This document shows positions 14,801-27,759 of a DNA stretch of 64,000 nt, one piece after another. The DNA is taken from contig CM074185.1 of the NCBI GenBank assembly GCA_037179385.1, positions 48,859,000 through 48,922,999 on the forward strand, read 5' to 3'. The first letter of the stretch is position 1. Each line of letters opens with the position of its first letter. The translations under genes and the position numbers were made by a program. This DNA comes from Holothuria scabra. Its lineage: Eukaryota > Echinodermata > Holothuroidea > Aspidochirotida > Holothuriidae. The notes under the pieces are model-generated. The model worked only from the letters and a program-made list of their open reading frames with translations, ran no database searches and was not told the DNA's origin.

Positions 14801-15472
14801 TCGAAAGTATGTTAATGCCCCTCTATTGTGACTCTTGGCTTAATTGGAAACTGGAAAAAAGTCCAATAGGTTGGAAACTGTGCCACAAAATTCTTATCTA
14901 ACTCTATCTAACTAGCTAACTAAAGTAAAGATCGGCTGAATTGATGAAACTGTCTGTGGCAGATCGAATTCCTATCTGTTCATGATTTTACCCCTAACCT
15001 CTCTTGCGTGATAAATGGCAAACTAATTCTCACCGCACCTGAACACCCTCTGCTCCCCTGTCTCCGTCTTGTACGTCGAAGTCTCTTCCAGCCAAGGAAG
15101 GAGTCTATGGGTGGGCCCTCCCTCTTTAGAATCTTAAAAAGGTATATGAGTTCTTATGCATCGGCAATGCAATTTTGAGAGGAAAAATTTGAATTTGACA
15201 GAATTTTCATATTTGTAAGAATTTAAAAACTCATCACTGAGGGACCTTGCAGAGACAATTCTTCCCCTTTGAATTTTTTTGAAAAATTGGGTGTCTTCAC
15301 ATGCAATCTGATGCCACATATGCCATCTTTTGAAGTAAAATCTGGGTTACTTAAGTATGGCTACGTATAACAAAAATTGGCATCCGTGAGGGGTTCCATG
15401 GCCCAATGATTTCCCTTCCGTACGTCACAGATCACCCAGTAAGTTCTAGCCTAGGACAAGGTATTCATAGAC

Positions 15473-16916
15473 CATAGGCGGCGGAAGCGGGGGAGGGGGG
15501 CAGGGGAGCCTGGCCTCCCCCAATAGTTTTTTATGAGATTTGGGGGGGGCCATGCCCCCCAATAACTGAATGTCGACTGTGACAAGCTTCATGTCTTCAG
15601 AATCTCTTGACTTTTTACTCGTCGGGTTTCAGGATGGATAATTTTCTAACAGATTTGGAGTGGCTAAAATTAGCTACCTTGATGTGGATTAAAGTGTGCT
15701 CCTAGCATCTGGCATGTTTCTACCTCATGTAGGGATTTTTCTCAATTCCAGGGGATGCACAAAATCGTTCCAAAATCATACTTGTTGTGGTGGGTAGCCT
15801 ATCTTGGGTCTATTAGCTCAAAAAGCTTTGACCGTTACTTCACAGATAATCACAACACAATGCCCGAAATTGTCGAATATCCAAATTCTTTCAAGCATTT
15901 GCCCGAAAATGGAAAAGTATCATAGTAAGGGTAACATAGTTACGAAAGGTTTATAGATAAAAACAAATCGCGACACATTTGGCAAGTCTGTGGCTTAAAA
16001 GAATAAAGCCAAGAGTCGCAATAGAGTGAAATTCATTAGCATGTTTTCAATTCCGGTTTGTAGTTTCCCCCGAAAATATGCGGGACAATTTCATTTTCAA
16101 TGGTAGCGATACATTTTATCTGGTTCTTTTCTGATCAAATAGCGACTGCTTAGATCCCCCTTATGTTTTGTACGCTTCGCGCCAACCAATGGTGGCGCTC
16201 CACTTAGTCTTCCTGGCTTAATTTTAGTATGGAACGAAGGTACGTTTATCTGCAATTAAAACTTAAAAAAACGACTGCTTGGATCCCCTTTACAGACCTG
16301 GGAAATGTCATTTTTTACCGTCTGAGAGGTGCGAATTTTCAAATTTTCTGGACGCTCCGCGCCAACTAGTGGTGGCGCTCCGTTTTGACTGTCTTACGGC
16401 CAGAATTACATTTTTCGGGCAAATATCTTCTACCCCAAAACTGAAATGATCCCCTACGCCTCTGGAAATACCTTACTCACGCGTGCACTGGAACAGCTGC
16501 TTGCAACATTCAGCAGGATTCCGGATTTGTGATCAAAGTATACATAGTTCAGTGGAGTAATGAACTGAGCTAATCAGTATCTTCAAAGTGCTTTAAACTT
16601 AGAAAAATCACAAATTTTTCTCACCAGAATGAGCGACAAATATACCTGGCGAATGCCATTTCCAGCCAAAATTTTTGTACGCTCCGCGCCAAGTGATGGT
16701 GGCGCTACGCTTAGATAGTAAACTCCAGCCATGAACCTCTACCAGGGCTTTGCCCCCTGAACCTTACCAGGGGCCCTTAAGCAGTCCCCTGGACCCCACG
16801 CCGATGGGGTTTTGTGCTTTGCGTAAAACAGGACGCCTTACGGGGTCACCATTTTGTCGGCTGCCGAAAACTTGTGCCACCCCCTCCCCAATTAAAAACA
16901 TCTTCCGCCGCCTATG
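15473..16916. mobile_element. Non-autonomous DNA transposon, 15-bp TIRs, 5-bp TSD
   Basis: Perfect terminal inverted repeats CATAGGCGGCGGAAG (15473-15487) and its complement (16902-16916), flanked by TAGAC at 15468-15472 and 16917-16921. No transposase. The interior carries three minus-oriented hairpin repeats (about 16169, 16353, 16680). Superfamily not assignable from the TSD. Confidence 0.75.
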
Positions 16917-16921
16917 TAGAC

Positions 16922-18488
16922 CCGTTTATTGGTACACCCCAAGTGAGCAGATTGCTATTTTCCCGAACTAGCTTTTAAGCCTCCAAAGATTGGGTTAACT
17001 AAAAAAATCTTAAGTATACCCATGGATCCCGTCCATTCTAATTTCCAGACTAACGTTATGTTCACGTTATCTTAATTAAAAGCCATGGATTGTTTCAGGC
17101 CCATTCATCGTTATGTTCACAAAGTAAATGCAAAGATTGGGCTCAAGGTGATCATATTCTAAAGTTCGGGTTTACAACTTTTCACTGCAGTGATGATCAG
17201 CTATTGTTAAATTCCTGAATAACAACTTCCTGTGCAAGGGAACGCACTGATCATAACACCGGCGCTTATACAAGATACAGAACATTCAATCTGCTGCGCG
17301 GAGAGGACATTTCTCTGAAACGCGAGTCGTCCCGGTTCATGCGACACTGACGAAATCTGGGTTAATTTGTTGCAAGAAAATACGAATTATGAAATATGAA
17401 GATACGGTTATGATCACTTTCCTTTTTGTCTATTAGTAAGAGGCGTTGCTTGTGACTGTAACATCGCAAGCGGTTGTGGTTTTGTTGATATTAATTTATT
17501 ACACATCGAGCAATATACGGTATGAAGGTAAAATCAATATTGTTAAACGTATCCTTTTATAGTGTAAGGGGTTCTCTTTAAAAATGCTCACTTAGGTTTA
17601 TGGCTTATGGTTCTTTACCCAGTTACCTAATGATATTGGATGGATAAAGTGTCATCTTCAGTTACATCTTAAGCTAATGGATAGGTCTTTACGATGTAAG
17701 TGGTTATAAATGATATTTCGGAGCGAATTTAATCAAAAGAGTCGAATTTTTATGCGACTAATTTATTCTAAGATTCTTGTCGTCTTACTAAACTTGTGGT
17801 TTATCTGAAATGTGACATATTTATCAAAGGCATACGTTTGCAGGCCAAGTGTCAGTACAGAATTTCATAGTACTCTTAGTCCCGAGCTCTTAATGCTTGT
17901 GGTCTAAATTGCCAAAGCTGAAATTTTTTGGTGTCGCAAAAAAGTTTTCTTTTATATGCTTCGTCACACTGGGCAGATTAAATCCATCTTGAAGCATGGC
18001 TATGATTGGTCCCCCAATTCTTTTCGGTTAACCATCAGTTACCTGGGTATGTTGCATGTTGCATGCTGCGTACTGCATACTGGATGTTTCAAGCATGAAA
18101 AATAATAAAACTCAGAAAACTTGTGAACCAGCAGACTTGCACTTTCAAAATTTTTCAGCGTTATCCGGTGGGTGCATGGCGGGAATTACTTAAACGTGAG
18201 ACCAAAATGAGTCAATGAACATGCATTTGAAAACACAGTACTTTGATTTTACTGGGCCGAACTGCCACAAGATTTTTCTTTTGTAATCAGGGCACCTTTT
18301 TCTTTTGACTACCTCAATATTGCAAGTGACACATCCATTTAAACTTAAGATGTCAATAATACCTATTTTTTAGTCTCTTGTTCTGATTTGAAAAACGATT
18401 TCTGAGTTCATCATGACAATTGCATTAAAGCTATTTCTAAGGTTTTCAACTATTGTGGCACTTTTAAATAACAGATCGAACTATTTAC
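16922..18488. other. Non-coding stretch downstream of the Ig-like exon
   Basis: I looked here for further minus-strand exons of the Ig-like gene and found none convincing. Confidence 0.4.
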
Positions 18489-19302
18489 CTGTATCAATCA
18501 TGGAATAGTTTCTAGGAATCTCAAAAGTGCAAGAATTGGCTGGATCATGCTCGCCAGAAAAAGCAACATCCGTTCCTCCAGAAAGACAGAAGATATCCTT
18601 GGAATAACAATCACCGAAAACGTATGCCGAAATCGTGACCATCTCTGGAGATGCTGATCTAAATGTTCGCAGTCTACATTGTCCGTTTACGATGATGTTT
18701 AAGTCTGCAGCAGCTGTAATTTTTCGTACGGAACATACCAAGAGATATTTTGGAGCAAGGACTTTGGAGAGTGGTGTGTACGTAATTCTACAGTTAGGGT
18801 AGGTAGGACTTGGTTGAGCAAAAACTAGACGATACGTGCGCTGAAGAAATGGCGCTCCACTCCAAGCGTCTTGATGGTACGAATAGCAGGTAGGGTCTAC
18901 GAAGAAAATGTTATACTCACCGGAATCTGCATAATCTATATTTTTAATTGAAAAATTTGAAGTGAAATGTCTCTTATCCCCATATTCATAAAAACTGATG
19001 AGGACCGTGTATCGATCGTTGACACTATACTCGATGTTATAATGGAGATCTTTGCTGATACGAGATCCGTTGAAAACCATTTCTACAGCTATAACATCTG
19101 CATACCCCCAACAGAGAGGTATTATACTTGAGAGATAAGGGAATGTAAAGTAGCACCCAACGGATAGTATGACACAATCTGTTGCATTTTCTGTTGTCCT
19201 ATTTGTGCACTCTGAAATGCACCCATTCGATTCGGCGTATGATGCAAGTTTTAAGAGTGGGAATATAACTAAGCAAAATGTGGTAAATCTGCAGAATTCC
19301 AT
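18489..19302 (-). CDS. First exon of a secreted immunoglobulin-like protein (partial)
   Basis: 271 codons plus one base. Residues 1-23 form a signal peptide (FCLVIFPLLKLASYA). One Ig V-like domain spans about 28-160, with a Cys near 50, CWGY at 64-67 and IDYADSGEY at 122-130; the Cys expected after DSGEY is missing (NIFF). A second Cys-rich domain spans about 168-270. Five N-x-S/T sites are visible. The ORF runs into a donor ACAG|GTAAAT (phase 1), so the protein continues, but no convincing next exon was found between 16917 and 18488. Two Ig-like domains in one exon is unusual. It could be a receptor ectodomain or a soluble Ig protein, or a gene fragment. Confidence 0.6.
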
Positions 19303-19424
19303 TTCAAGTGATTTTATTACTTTTTTCTCACAAAAAGAAACAAAGTTATGTTACCATCGATGCGCATTGTTTGGATTCGATAGATAGATATGAATTCGAA
19401 CAGATGATACTGGACGGTGTGAAC

Positions 19425-19430
19425 TTTATA
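19425..19430 (-). promoter_or_regulatory. TATA box of the Ig-like gene
   Basis: TTTTATAAAG on the minus strand about 125 nt before the ATG. Spacing would put transcription start near 19397 and give a 5' UTR of about 95 nt. Confidence 0.4.
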
Positions 19431-21087
19431 AAACTTGTACTAGGCTATTAAATAACTTCACTTGTACTTGCAAAGGCAAATCTTTTATTTGATGGTATCA
19501 TTTCGGATTTTCTTTCAACATTTCAGTATCTGGGTATCGAATGCCGCCAAAGTATTTGACAAACACTTCAGTTTTCTGACGTCTATGCTCTTTAAAAAGC
19601 TCTTCATTTTGTTTAACGTGAAAGTGAAAGCCGTGGTTGTCCTTCGTTGATTGGCGAACATGGCTTTCTGGGGTCACTTGTGGGGGTATTTGGGCAAAGT
19701 GCATATTTCCTCTCGTTTTGCAAACTCTTCACAGTATACTCAAAGACAGATGGGCATACAGGTTACGCTGTTTGAAGTTACATCATCGGCATTGGAAAGG
19801 GAATTCTCTGCCCAAAATACGTAATCCTATCCAGACGCATGCCTTAGAGAATCGCCACTCATCAATTGAACTGTAGCGGATAGAAAAGTTGAAACTACTG
19901 CGATCCCTCATACAACCGGGAATAGAAATTTCCAGGCTTGCAAGTAAGATTTAGGTAGTCGTTTATTCGAGTTTTGCTGAAATGAAATGTTCATTTTGAT
20001 AAGAATGTATGAAAATGAGAAAATTACGAGATGATCAAAAATTACAAGAAAAATGCCCACTTCCATTTTTGGAAAAATTTAAAGCAACCCCTGAACACCT
20101 GTTGAACCTGAAAATCGGGGCAACTTACCATGAGTTTTTTGAAAATTTTCCCCGAATAAGCTTTCTATATTTCGGGCATTGTTGCGAAAGAGTAGTTGAA
20201 GTGAAGCTGGTGAATAAACAACTGTAGGCCTTTTACTTGAGATAAACAAGTGTAGTGTATCCCGTATTTTGAAAAAAAGGAATAATTTTAGAACAGTTTA
20301 ACTGTGACTGTGATTTTGTTTACTTATAATCGAACAAATTTTTTAAGGGGATCGAACACGCCCAGAGGTTATTCTTTAAAATTCAATGTATGCCGGTTTT
20401 TTAGACTCAGCTAATGGCTGCCAGGATTTTTTAGGCCCCTGCCTGAATTTCATGCATGACTTTCGGAAGTTAGCTGAGAAGTCTACATTTCAATTGAAAA
20501 CGTGAACGACTACCAATTTTCTGGAGTTCGGTATATCAGTGCTGAGTAGTTTCAGTCTCAGTTTATTCTCATCAATTACCTTAAATTCATAGAACAAGAC
20601 TAAACAAGTAGGTGGAAGGGGGTTAATGTGTAAAAAGCAAAATCTTTAACAAGCAACCCTTGAACAATTCAATTACCAAATAGGCTACACAATAACGAAC
20701 AACAAAATATGTATTACAGAAGCATAGTAACAAACAAGTAATCAAAAACAGAAAAGGGCTTATTATTATAATTATTAAGCAGATGATACTTATACCTTCT
20801 TTTAAAACTTTTAAAAGAGAGCAGGCGCTTAACCAGTTGCTTAGCAGAGGTTAGCTTGCCCTCCGGACGCCTAAAAAACGGGAAGGGATGAAAAATCGGA
20901 AAAATCAGCTCAACTGGAACAAAATCAGGAAACCTCTTAAGTCTTCCGAGACGGCACAGGACTGTTTACGCCGCTGGGAGAGAGAATATTCCTTTGCGGA
21001 CTTAAGTGATTGTTTAGACTATCTAGAGTTAAGAACCGACATCAAGAAAAAGTATGTAATGAAATACCATTGCAGGAGAAATAGTAC
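19431..21087. other. Non-coding stretch
   Basis: Open frames at 19637-19876, 20009-20227 and 20888-21163 lack splice context and recognisable domains. Confidence 0.45.
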
Positions 21088-22122
21088 CAGTGGCGTAACC
21101 AGACCTGACTGTCCGGTGGGGGGGATCTATAGCATGGAGGTTTCCCGATTTTGTACTACTTGAGACGTGTTAGTTTGTGGGTGTCTTAGGGCCTTAAAGA
21201 GTGTTGGGGGGGGGGGGGCAATTTTAGACCATGCAACTTTTTTTAAATTAATCTAATTTTTTCTTAAGTGTGAACATTACTGTATAAGCATGGAAGAACT
21301 ACCTTGGAAATTTGGGTCCTTTTACATATTTGTTAGTACAGAGCTCGTTTTGCAGAAAATGGGTTAGACTGTCAGGGTTCCCTGTAAGGAAATTTGCGTA
21401 TTTGGGTGAGTATCATAAAATATGCATTTCCTATCAGCATATATCTGAGATAGCATGTCGACTGAAGATTTTGTTATCTAAGGAGTGCGGATTAAGGCTT
21501 CTCGGCGACATTAAAAGACTCTCGAAACTATGTTGCCTTTTTAAACAAAAATGAATGCCTTTATTGAAGAAAATTTTACGGATACGGCACTGTAGTCCGG
21601 GGTAGGGTCTAGGACAAAATATCCACCGACTGCTTTATTAGCGATCACTTACAGCTGTAAGGCTTGCAATTTAAGGCGCGTGAAGCGCGCCGAAAATTTT
21701 GCCTTTTGAAAACTTTTAATTTTAAATAGGGAACTTTTATTGAGAAGATTTCGGAATTTTATGTAGGAGAACTTGGGAAAACCGCATCGTGTCTGACTGG
21801 TGTCTCAATTGGCAAATTTTCGAATTTTTCACTTTTTCGAGCAAAGGCGCAGTCGCCCCTGCCTCCTGTGGCTATGCCACTGCTCTGCAACATTCAACAT
21901 TGATAAAATTTTAACACTTCAATAACTTAAGAATCCTTAGTTCCGTTTTCCTTTTTTTTGTTCTGCCTTTCTTTCCTTTCCTTCCCCTCCTTTTTCTTTT
22001 TTCCTTTCCTCCTCTTCCCACTCTTTTCCTCTTTTTCCTTTCTTTCCTCCCCTTTCTTCCCTTCCCATTTTTTGTGTCCAGAGGGGCAGTTTGCCCCCTG
22101 CCCCCCGCTGGTTACGTCATTG
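21088..22122. mobile_element. hAT-like non-autonomous element with near-perfect 8-bp TSD
   Basis: Left end CAGTGGCGTAACCAG (21088-21102); right end complements to CAATGACGTAACCAG (13 of 15 matching). Flanks AATAGTAC and GATAGTAC (7 of 8). Length 1035 bp, no transposase. Includes a G-run near 21207-21221 and a polypyrimidine tract. Confidence 0.7.
21948..22072 (+). repeat. Polypyrimidine tract, about 125 nt
   Basis: Almost pure C/T (TTTCC-like units). Its ORF is low complexity and not a gene. Confidence 0.8.
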
Positions 22123-22859
22123 GATAGTACAATAGGACGGGAAAATGTTGTAGTTTAGATTGTTAGCAATAGCTACTGGTGAGAGACCCTTAATACACAC
22201 CTGTACATAAAGACTGCAATTTAGATTTTGTATATCAAAAAGCCGATAATTTTATGAATGGAAAAGAGTGATTTTGAAGGATCACAATATTAATAATGTG
22301 ATTAAGTTTGAACGGGCCTATTTTGCAAAATATGTAGACGATTTAATTTGGATGAGTAAGTGTTTCGCGAAACATGGTTACAAAAAGAAAGTCGAGAATG
22401 AATCAATGAATTCATGTAAAGTTTAAACGACGCCGAATGTAAGAAGGGACAGAACAGCTTAGCTTATACAAGAAGTTGCTAGAGCAACTCCCTGGTTTAT
22501 GCAACATCTGATGATGACTTTATCATCAGCCTCGTACTATACTAATGGTTGTAAATGTGAGGCTCCCATGTGATATTGTAGTCTATACAAATACCACGAA
22601 ATTTAATCTCACTATATGTGGTAATTTGTTAGTGTCAATAAACAATTCTCATGTGTCACTTTTTTCAATACAATTAGTGAAAAGTTACGAAATTACTTTC
22701 GGTATTATTCAAGGATAATTTGTTAAATCTGAACTACAAAGAAATCATTTTCCAACTCAGTATTCACGATACGTGTTGCAGTGGTGATATCTTTATGTTC
22801 ATAGGCGATGTTTGTATCATCACGAAAAGGGTAAAACGAAAGTTCAGAAGAACCTTGGC

Positions 22860-23090
22860 AGCTTGGGTTGGGTTAGATGGAGTTTTATGCCCAATTTCCA
22901 AACAACTGGGTTAAAGTCTGACCCGCCACGGTTTTTTTTCTAGTCGTGGATCATGAGCTTGCTTTCCCTGCTCAACTGCTTACGCTGAGCACCAAGCGCA
23001 ATGGCAGTGGTTCCATTTTTAAAGTCTTTGGTATGACCTGGCCAGTCTCACTCCAGACCTCATGACCACTGGTTCGGGACAAATCCGCGT
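22860..23090 (-). mobile_element. tRNA-derived SINE copy, diverged
   Basis: Tail GGGTTGGGTTAG, body matching 35820-36050 (TGGAGTTTTA, GTCGTGGATCATG, GCACCAAGCGCAATGG) and a degenerate tRNA-like head near 23040-23085. Confidence 0.6.
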
Positions 23091-23794
23091 TTGGGGGAAA
23101 ATCGTTTTTCACCCGATTGAGGGACCATATCGTGCCATGGGTGGTGCAATTGTGTCCCATGTCCCATTATGCCTTGCAATCCCACCCGTAAATTCAATAA
23201 AGAATGTTCAAAACAACTGCAGTTTTCGCCTATTTTAGGGAAGAGAAATTCGGGCATATTTAAATTCTTGATTGCGAGAACAGCAAAGCTTCGTGACGTC
23301 ATGTTTGGTTGTATATCATGGCGGTATAGAAAAATCGAGTCTTTCTGCTACGTTCTGTGTTCTCAACTTAATGTATAGACTCCACGCAGTTGCAAGTTAT
23401 GTGCAATTTCCCCACTTAAAGGTGTGCAAGTGGATCGTGTCAGCACTTACGTTTGTAAATACGTTGTTGAAGGTCCCTTTTGGTTTCGCTCGTTTTATCT
23501 AAACTAATATCTCATATTTGCAAATTTATTTAACAAACCGACGGCTGTGAAGAAGCAGACAAAAAGTGCTCATGAATATTTACACCATTCAGACAGGCGA
23601 ATGTTCCCCATCTGGAGAATACCAGCCCCCTCCCGAAAGCGGTTATCTCCCGAACTGCCGACAGTAGGTAAGACACCCCACAGCTAACATCTAGTGGTTG
23701 CGTGACGACTCATTTTGAATACACACAAGTTGTTTTCTGTCAGACAACTAACTATTAATGAATTAAAAGAAGGGTTTAAGGCAATAGGATTTGA

Positions 23795-24335
23795 TTTGTA
23801 AGTGGGGTGCTTATTCTTAGAATTGTGGTGAAATTTGCATTGGAATCCGACGTGTAGTTCTCAAGAAATGGGCACGTTAATTGTTCACATTTTCAAGAAA
23901 GAGTGAACTTTAAGCAAGCACGTATGACATCATATCCCCATATTAGTGCAAAGTCTTTTGTTTTTCTTTAAATTTTACAGTCGATTTTCTCCTAAACAAT
24001 CCCATATTATTAAAATGTGATTGCATAATTGGCATGAGAACCTTAAAAACTTTTCATCCCCACAGGGTGGTCCGATTCGTATTTACTTCAAGGTCCCCAC
24101 AACAGTCTGATAAACCAAAGGGAAAAAATGATTCCTTGTCAATGTGAGGAAGTGATATGAGCTCTGCTGCCCTCAAACTTTGTTTGGAACACAAACCTAC
24201 TGACTTCATTTACTGGTATCTCAAGAAATACATGTCCGCTTTGAATGGAACTTTCACCACACTGTGTATGTTTGGTATATTTGGTTTTCTCTCAAATATG
24301 AAAATTAACTTATTCGATTCAGCTTCCCCTTGTAA
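23795..24335 (+). repeat. Dispersed repeat, copy 1 (about 540 bp)
   Basis: Matches 38690-39200 and 39620-40155: shared phrases GGGGTGCTTATTC, GACATCATATC, CAGTCTTTTGTTTTTCTTTAA, CCACAGG, CTTGTCAATGTG. Confidence 0.7.
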
Positions 24336-26600
24336 AGGAGGGTGTAGTTAATCGAAGGCTACAGCTTCGATTATTGGATTTGCTCAGTTTGTTAAATGAA
24401 TCGGTGCCCTCTTTCTTGGCTCGGAGTATGAATACCTTCAGTGTGATGCCTCTCTATTTACACACCAACAATACTAACAGTATACAATACAAACAGGATT
24501 TGCCCGACAAGGGGCCAGAATTTCAAGGCCCCGACAAAGGTGATGTTATGTCCCGGTGGGACGTGACTTGGCAGAATTTGAGGCGCGCGCAACGCGCCGA
24601 AATTTTAGGCTTTCTCCTTATAAAATACTTAAAAATCTAATTTTTTGACAGAAATTTGGCTTTTGTTCGTACCATGAAAGATTTTGGTTCTCCATTGGAG
24701 AATCTGTCCTTCATATGGCAAAAATAAAAAAAAAGGTTATATAGGCCACAGCTGAAATTCTTTTGAGGTTACGCGCCAAATCGAGACGAGACTACAAGTT
24801 TGCCCGGAAAGTTTTTCCTTTTTTGAACGAAGATTTGAAAAGTAAGAGCTTATCAAATTGGAGAAATTTTGGAATTTAATGAAAGAAAATTTGTTTTTGG
24901 TAAGGTTATAAAGAATATTTGGCCTTTTTAAGTTGTATGCATCTTAAGAGCAAAATTAGGTAGTATGCTGGGTGATTTACAGAGTTGGCTTTGCTTATTT
25001 ATTGTATGGAGTATCCATCGGAAATGACAAATTTCGCCACTTTTAACAATATGAAGCTTATATTTGGGAAAAATTGTGAAGGTTATGACAGTTTGAGCGT
25101 TTTATGGAAGAATCTTTCCTTCTCATGAGAAAAAATCAAGTAGGGGTGATCTGAAGTTTCCTTGGGTTACTGAGTATCATCATGCAGATTCAGGCCCTCA
25201 GACCATAATGGAACATTCTCCCGAGGAAAAAGTTTGACTTCGCATATATTCGAAGTTGGATATTTTATTTTATTGTCATAGGCGTACGGGAGCGTTTCAG
25301 TTTGGGAGGGAGCATAATTGTTTCCTGTGCGAAAAGTGTAATCCTTCCTGAAAGACCATCTAATTCGAGCGCACGGAAATTTTTGAAAAATTGAGAACCC
25401 CAGACAGCAGGCAATCCGTGTTCGAAACTATAATTTAAGAAGTCAGCTTTCGATCTTTCTTTCGCAAAAAAAAATTCTTACTTCATAAAACTGCCCCAAA
25501 ACGGAGAATAATTTACAAGAATACTTTGTTCTGTTAAGTAATTTGTTCGACCGAAATACTATCTATGCGGAGTGCCACCATCAGTTGGCGCGGAGCGTAC
25601 AGAAAATTGTTAAAATATCTAACCCCTTAAATAGCCGGAATGGAATTTTCCATACTTGTAACTAAATGAAGCAGTCGTTATTTTGAGCTTTCTTTTGAAA
25701 TGAAAGTTTCACTTCAATAGAAAAACCCAAATGGCCAAATAATCAGAAAACTGGTACTGCTATAAGTAAATGTAATGGTCTTGTCCCTTTCCGGAGGCGG
25801 GGGGGGGGCTATGCAACGGAATTACTATAATTGCAAGAATCAGTAAATAAATGAATTTCAGACTACAAATGGTTTTAAGTTCCAACGTATTTTAAAATAC
25901 GTCACGTTACAAGGTACCTTTAAATAATTTTTTCAGTCAGACTTATGGGGAGACATTCTCACACTGCTGTTTGTCAGTAAGTGCAACTGAAAACGGGCTG
26001 GTAGATTTTCATTTCCGGTGCTAGAATTCGGCTGTCGGGGCAGGCCAGATGGTAGACAATCGGGCACTGCACGAACATGATCAACCTCTCGTCTGTTTTT
26101 GTCAAGAAAATTCGGAATTGTGAGTTTCCTTGAAGAATATGGTCTTCTAGTGAGAAAAATCAAGAAGGACTTCCGGGTGACTGAAGTTTTTCAGACCCTC
26201 ATCTTTTATCAGTTTACCGTGGGCATGAAGATGAAGGCTCCCCGACGAAATCGGGTTTTCTTAACATCAGGGCGGCCTTCCCCGACAGGGGCATGGCGTT
26301 GCGGATTGAAGATGGGATGAAGGATGGCAGAGCTAGTAAGAATTTATTAAAACAGATTCATACAGGCGTTAAAATACCGTTACAAAAGAATAGAATAGTG
26401 CAAAAAAAAAAAAAAAAACGGTTCACATAATCATCCATCCAGTAAATTTAAGTCCTTTACGTTTATTTTTAGGCCTCCCCGGAGGAAATTGCCGTCCTTC
26501 CCCTGGAAATTCCGACTATTTCCCCGATTTCACCGACTTGACGGTGTTCCAATAACATAATCAGCCTATTTTAAGCAAGTAGGAAGTCTTCTTTTCGAAG
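24336..26600. other. Repeat-rich non-coding stretch
   Basis: Contains a hairpin-family copy at about 25540-25760 (GCCACCATCAGTTGGCGCGG at 25574) and an AGGCGTACGGGAGCG block at 25281 also seen near 61525. No gene. Confidence 0.5.
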
Positions 26601-27062
26601 GAAAATAAGTCGTTTCGCAGTTCTTTTGACTCTTTACGTACTTGATTTGATCACTCATAAAATAGTCCCAGACTTGAACGCCGCTACGCAGACTAAGTAC
26701 TCCGCGGCCACAGCATCGAAAATCCCCGTTTGTTTCACAGGCTTGTCAACCGCTAACCGTCCGTTGGCACATCTGAGCTTAATCTGCGCATATGCAGATA
26801 TCCGAATCTGAGGTATAAACATTTTACAGCCATCTGTTGCCTGCGTGAAAGGTACGTACCTGACACAGCGGTTAAAATTGTGTTGGCGGCAGAACATTTT
26901 TCTCTGAGATGGTGAGCATGGTAGGCCGTTTGATCGTTTTTGTACAGCACTTATAATATTTATTCGATCGAGGCTTGGAATCAAGTAGCGCAATATTGGG
27001 CTTTTTCGTTTCGTTTCATACCATTTTCAGTCGCTTCGATCAGTTCTTGCTGCAAGTTCAAA

Positions 27063-27110
27063 CCGTCTAGTTAGTTTGATGGAGTTTTACGGCCCAGTTA
27101 AACGTCAGTC
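27063..27110 (-). mobile_element. Short SINE 3' fragment
   Basis: TAGTTTGATGGAGTTTTACG followed by GCCCAGTT matches the SINE 3' body; truncated. Confidence 0.4.
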
Positions 27111-27234
27111 ACCGAATACCAGAGTGGCATAGTTTTTACGTACGGTATCATCGGTATGTTATTTACTAATAAAACAGTTATACTATGTTACAGTATGTTA
27201 TTGATAAAACGATGGAGAGAATAATGCTCCATTA

Positions 27235-27386
27235 GTTCCTCAGTCCCATTAAAAATTCCGATGGATTCTGGCAATTACTTCCCGATGAATTAAAGACGTT
27301 TTTCAGATACCGGCAGTCACCTGTAGATGTCCGACACTTTTCTTTTTGTTCATCTGACGGACACCTCATTCCTTTTAGCTCGAAGT
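27235..27386 (-). CDS. Possible second exon of the unknown secreted protein
   Basis: Open frame with NGFNFELKGMRCPSDEQKEK, CRTSTGDCRYLKN and NCQNPSEFLMGLRN then stop; cysteine spacing suggests an extracellular domain. Only a weak acceptor near 27357 (ATGAG|G) would fit the phase of the upstream exon. Could be coincidence. Confidence 0.22.
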
Positions 27387-27499
27387 TAAAACCATTCTCG
27401 CCTTTAGGTATCAAAATGTCACCGTCTACGAATCAGTTGATGTTTCTCTGATGTGTTACAGTTCATTTTACACCCCAGCCATGCTTCAGAACATACTTA

Positions 27500-27718
27500 C
27501 CAGTTTAGTTCAAACAGCGAACCATGCATAGTGATTGACCGACTACCCGGAACCAGACCCCAAATCGGTCGGATATCAACGAAATCCGGCCAGTTCGCAA
27601 AATTTACTGGACAAATTCCTTTGTAGGTGACCGACTGGCTCAGGTTCTTGCCGATAGTGCCTAAAATTCCGCAGTAAAATAGTAAAAACATATTAAATGA
27701 CTGGGGTATATGGTTCAT
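27500..27718 (-). CDS. Possible first exon of an unknown secreted protein
   Basis: Starts MNHIPQSFNMFLLFYCGILG, a signal-peptide-like start, followed by VTYKGICPVNFANWPDFVD and MHGSLFELN, then a good donor TG|GTAAGT (phase 2). Base composition is more balanced and CpG-richer than the surroundings, which favours coding. No family recognised. The next exon is uncertain because the best downstream acceptor has the wrong phase. Confidence 0.35.
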
Positions 27719-27759
27719 CGCCGGATATTCCTACAATCGTTATACAGCGGCCGAGACTT

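Noticed and set aside
19637..19876. 79-codon plus-strand open frame upstream of the Ig-like exon
   Set aside because: No motif, no splice signals and no compositional support.
21958..22158. Ser/Phe/Pro-rich open frame
   Set aside because: Product of the polypyrimidine tract inside a hAT-like element.
22500..22535. Another hammerhead-like CTGATGA
   Set aside because: It is a simple palindrome (GATGATGACTTTATCATC) without a following GAAA.
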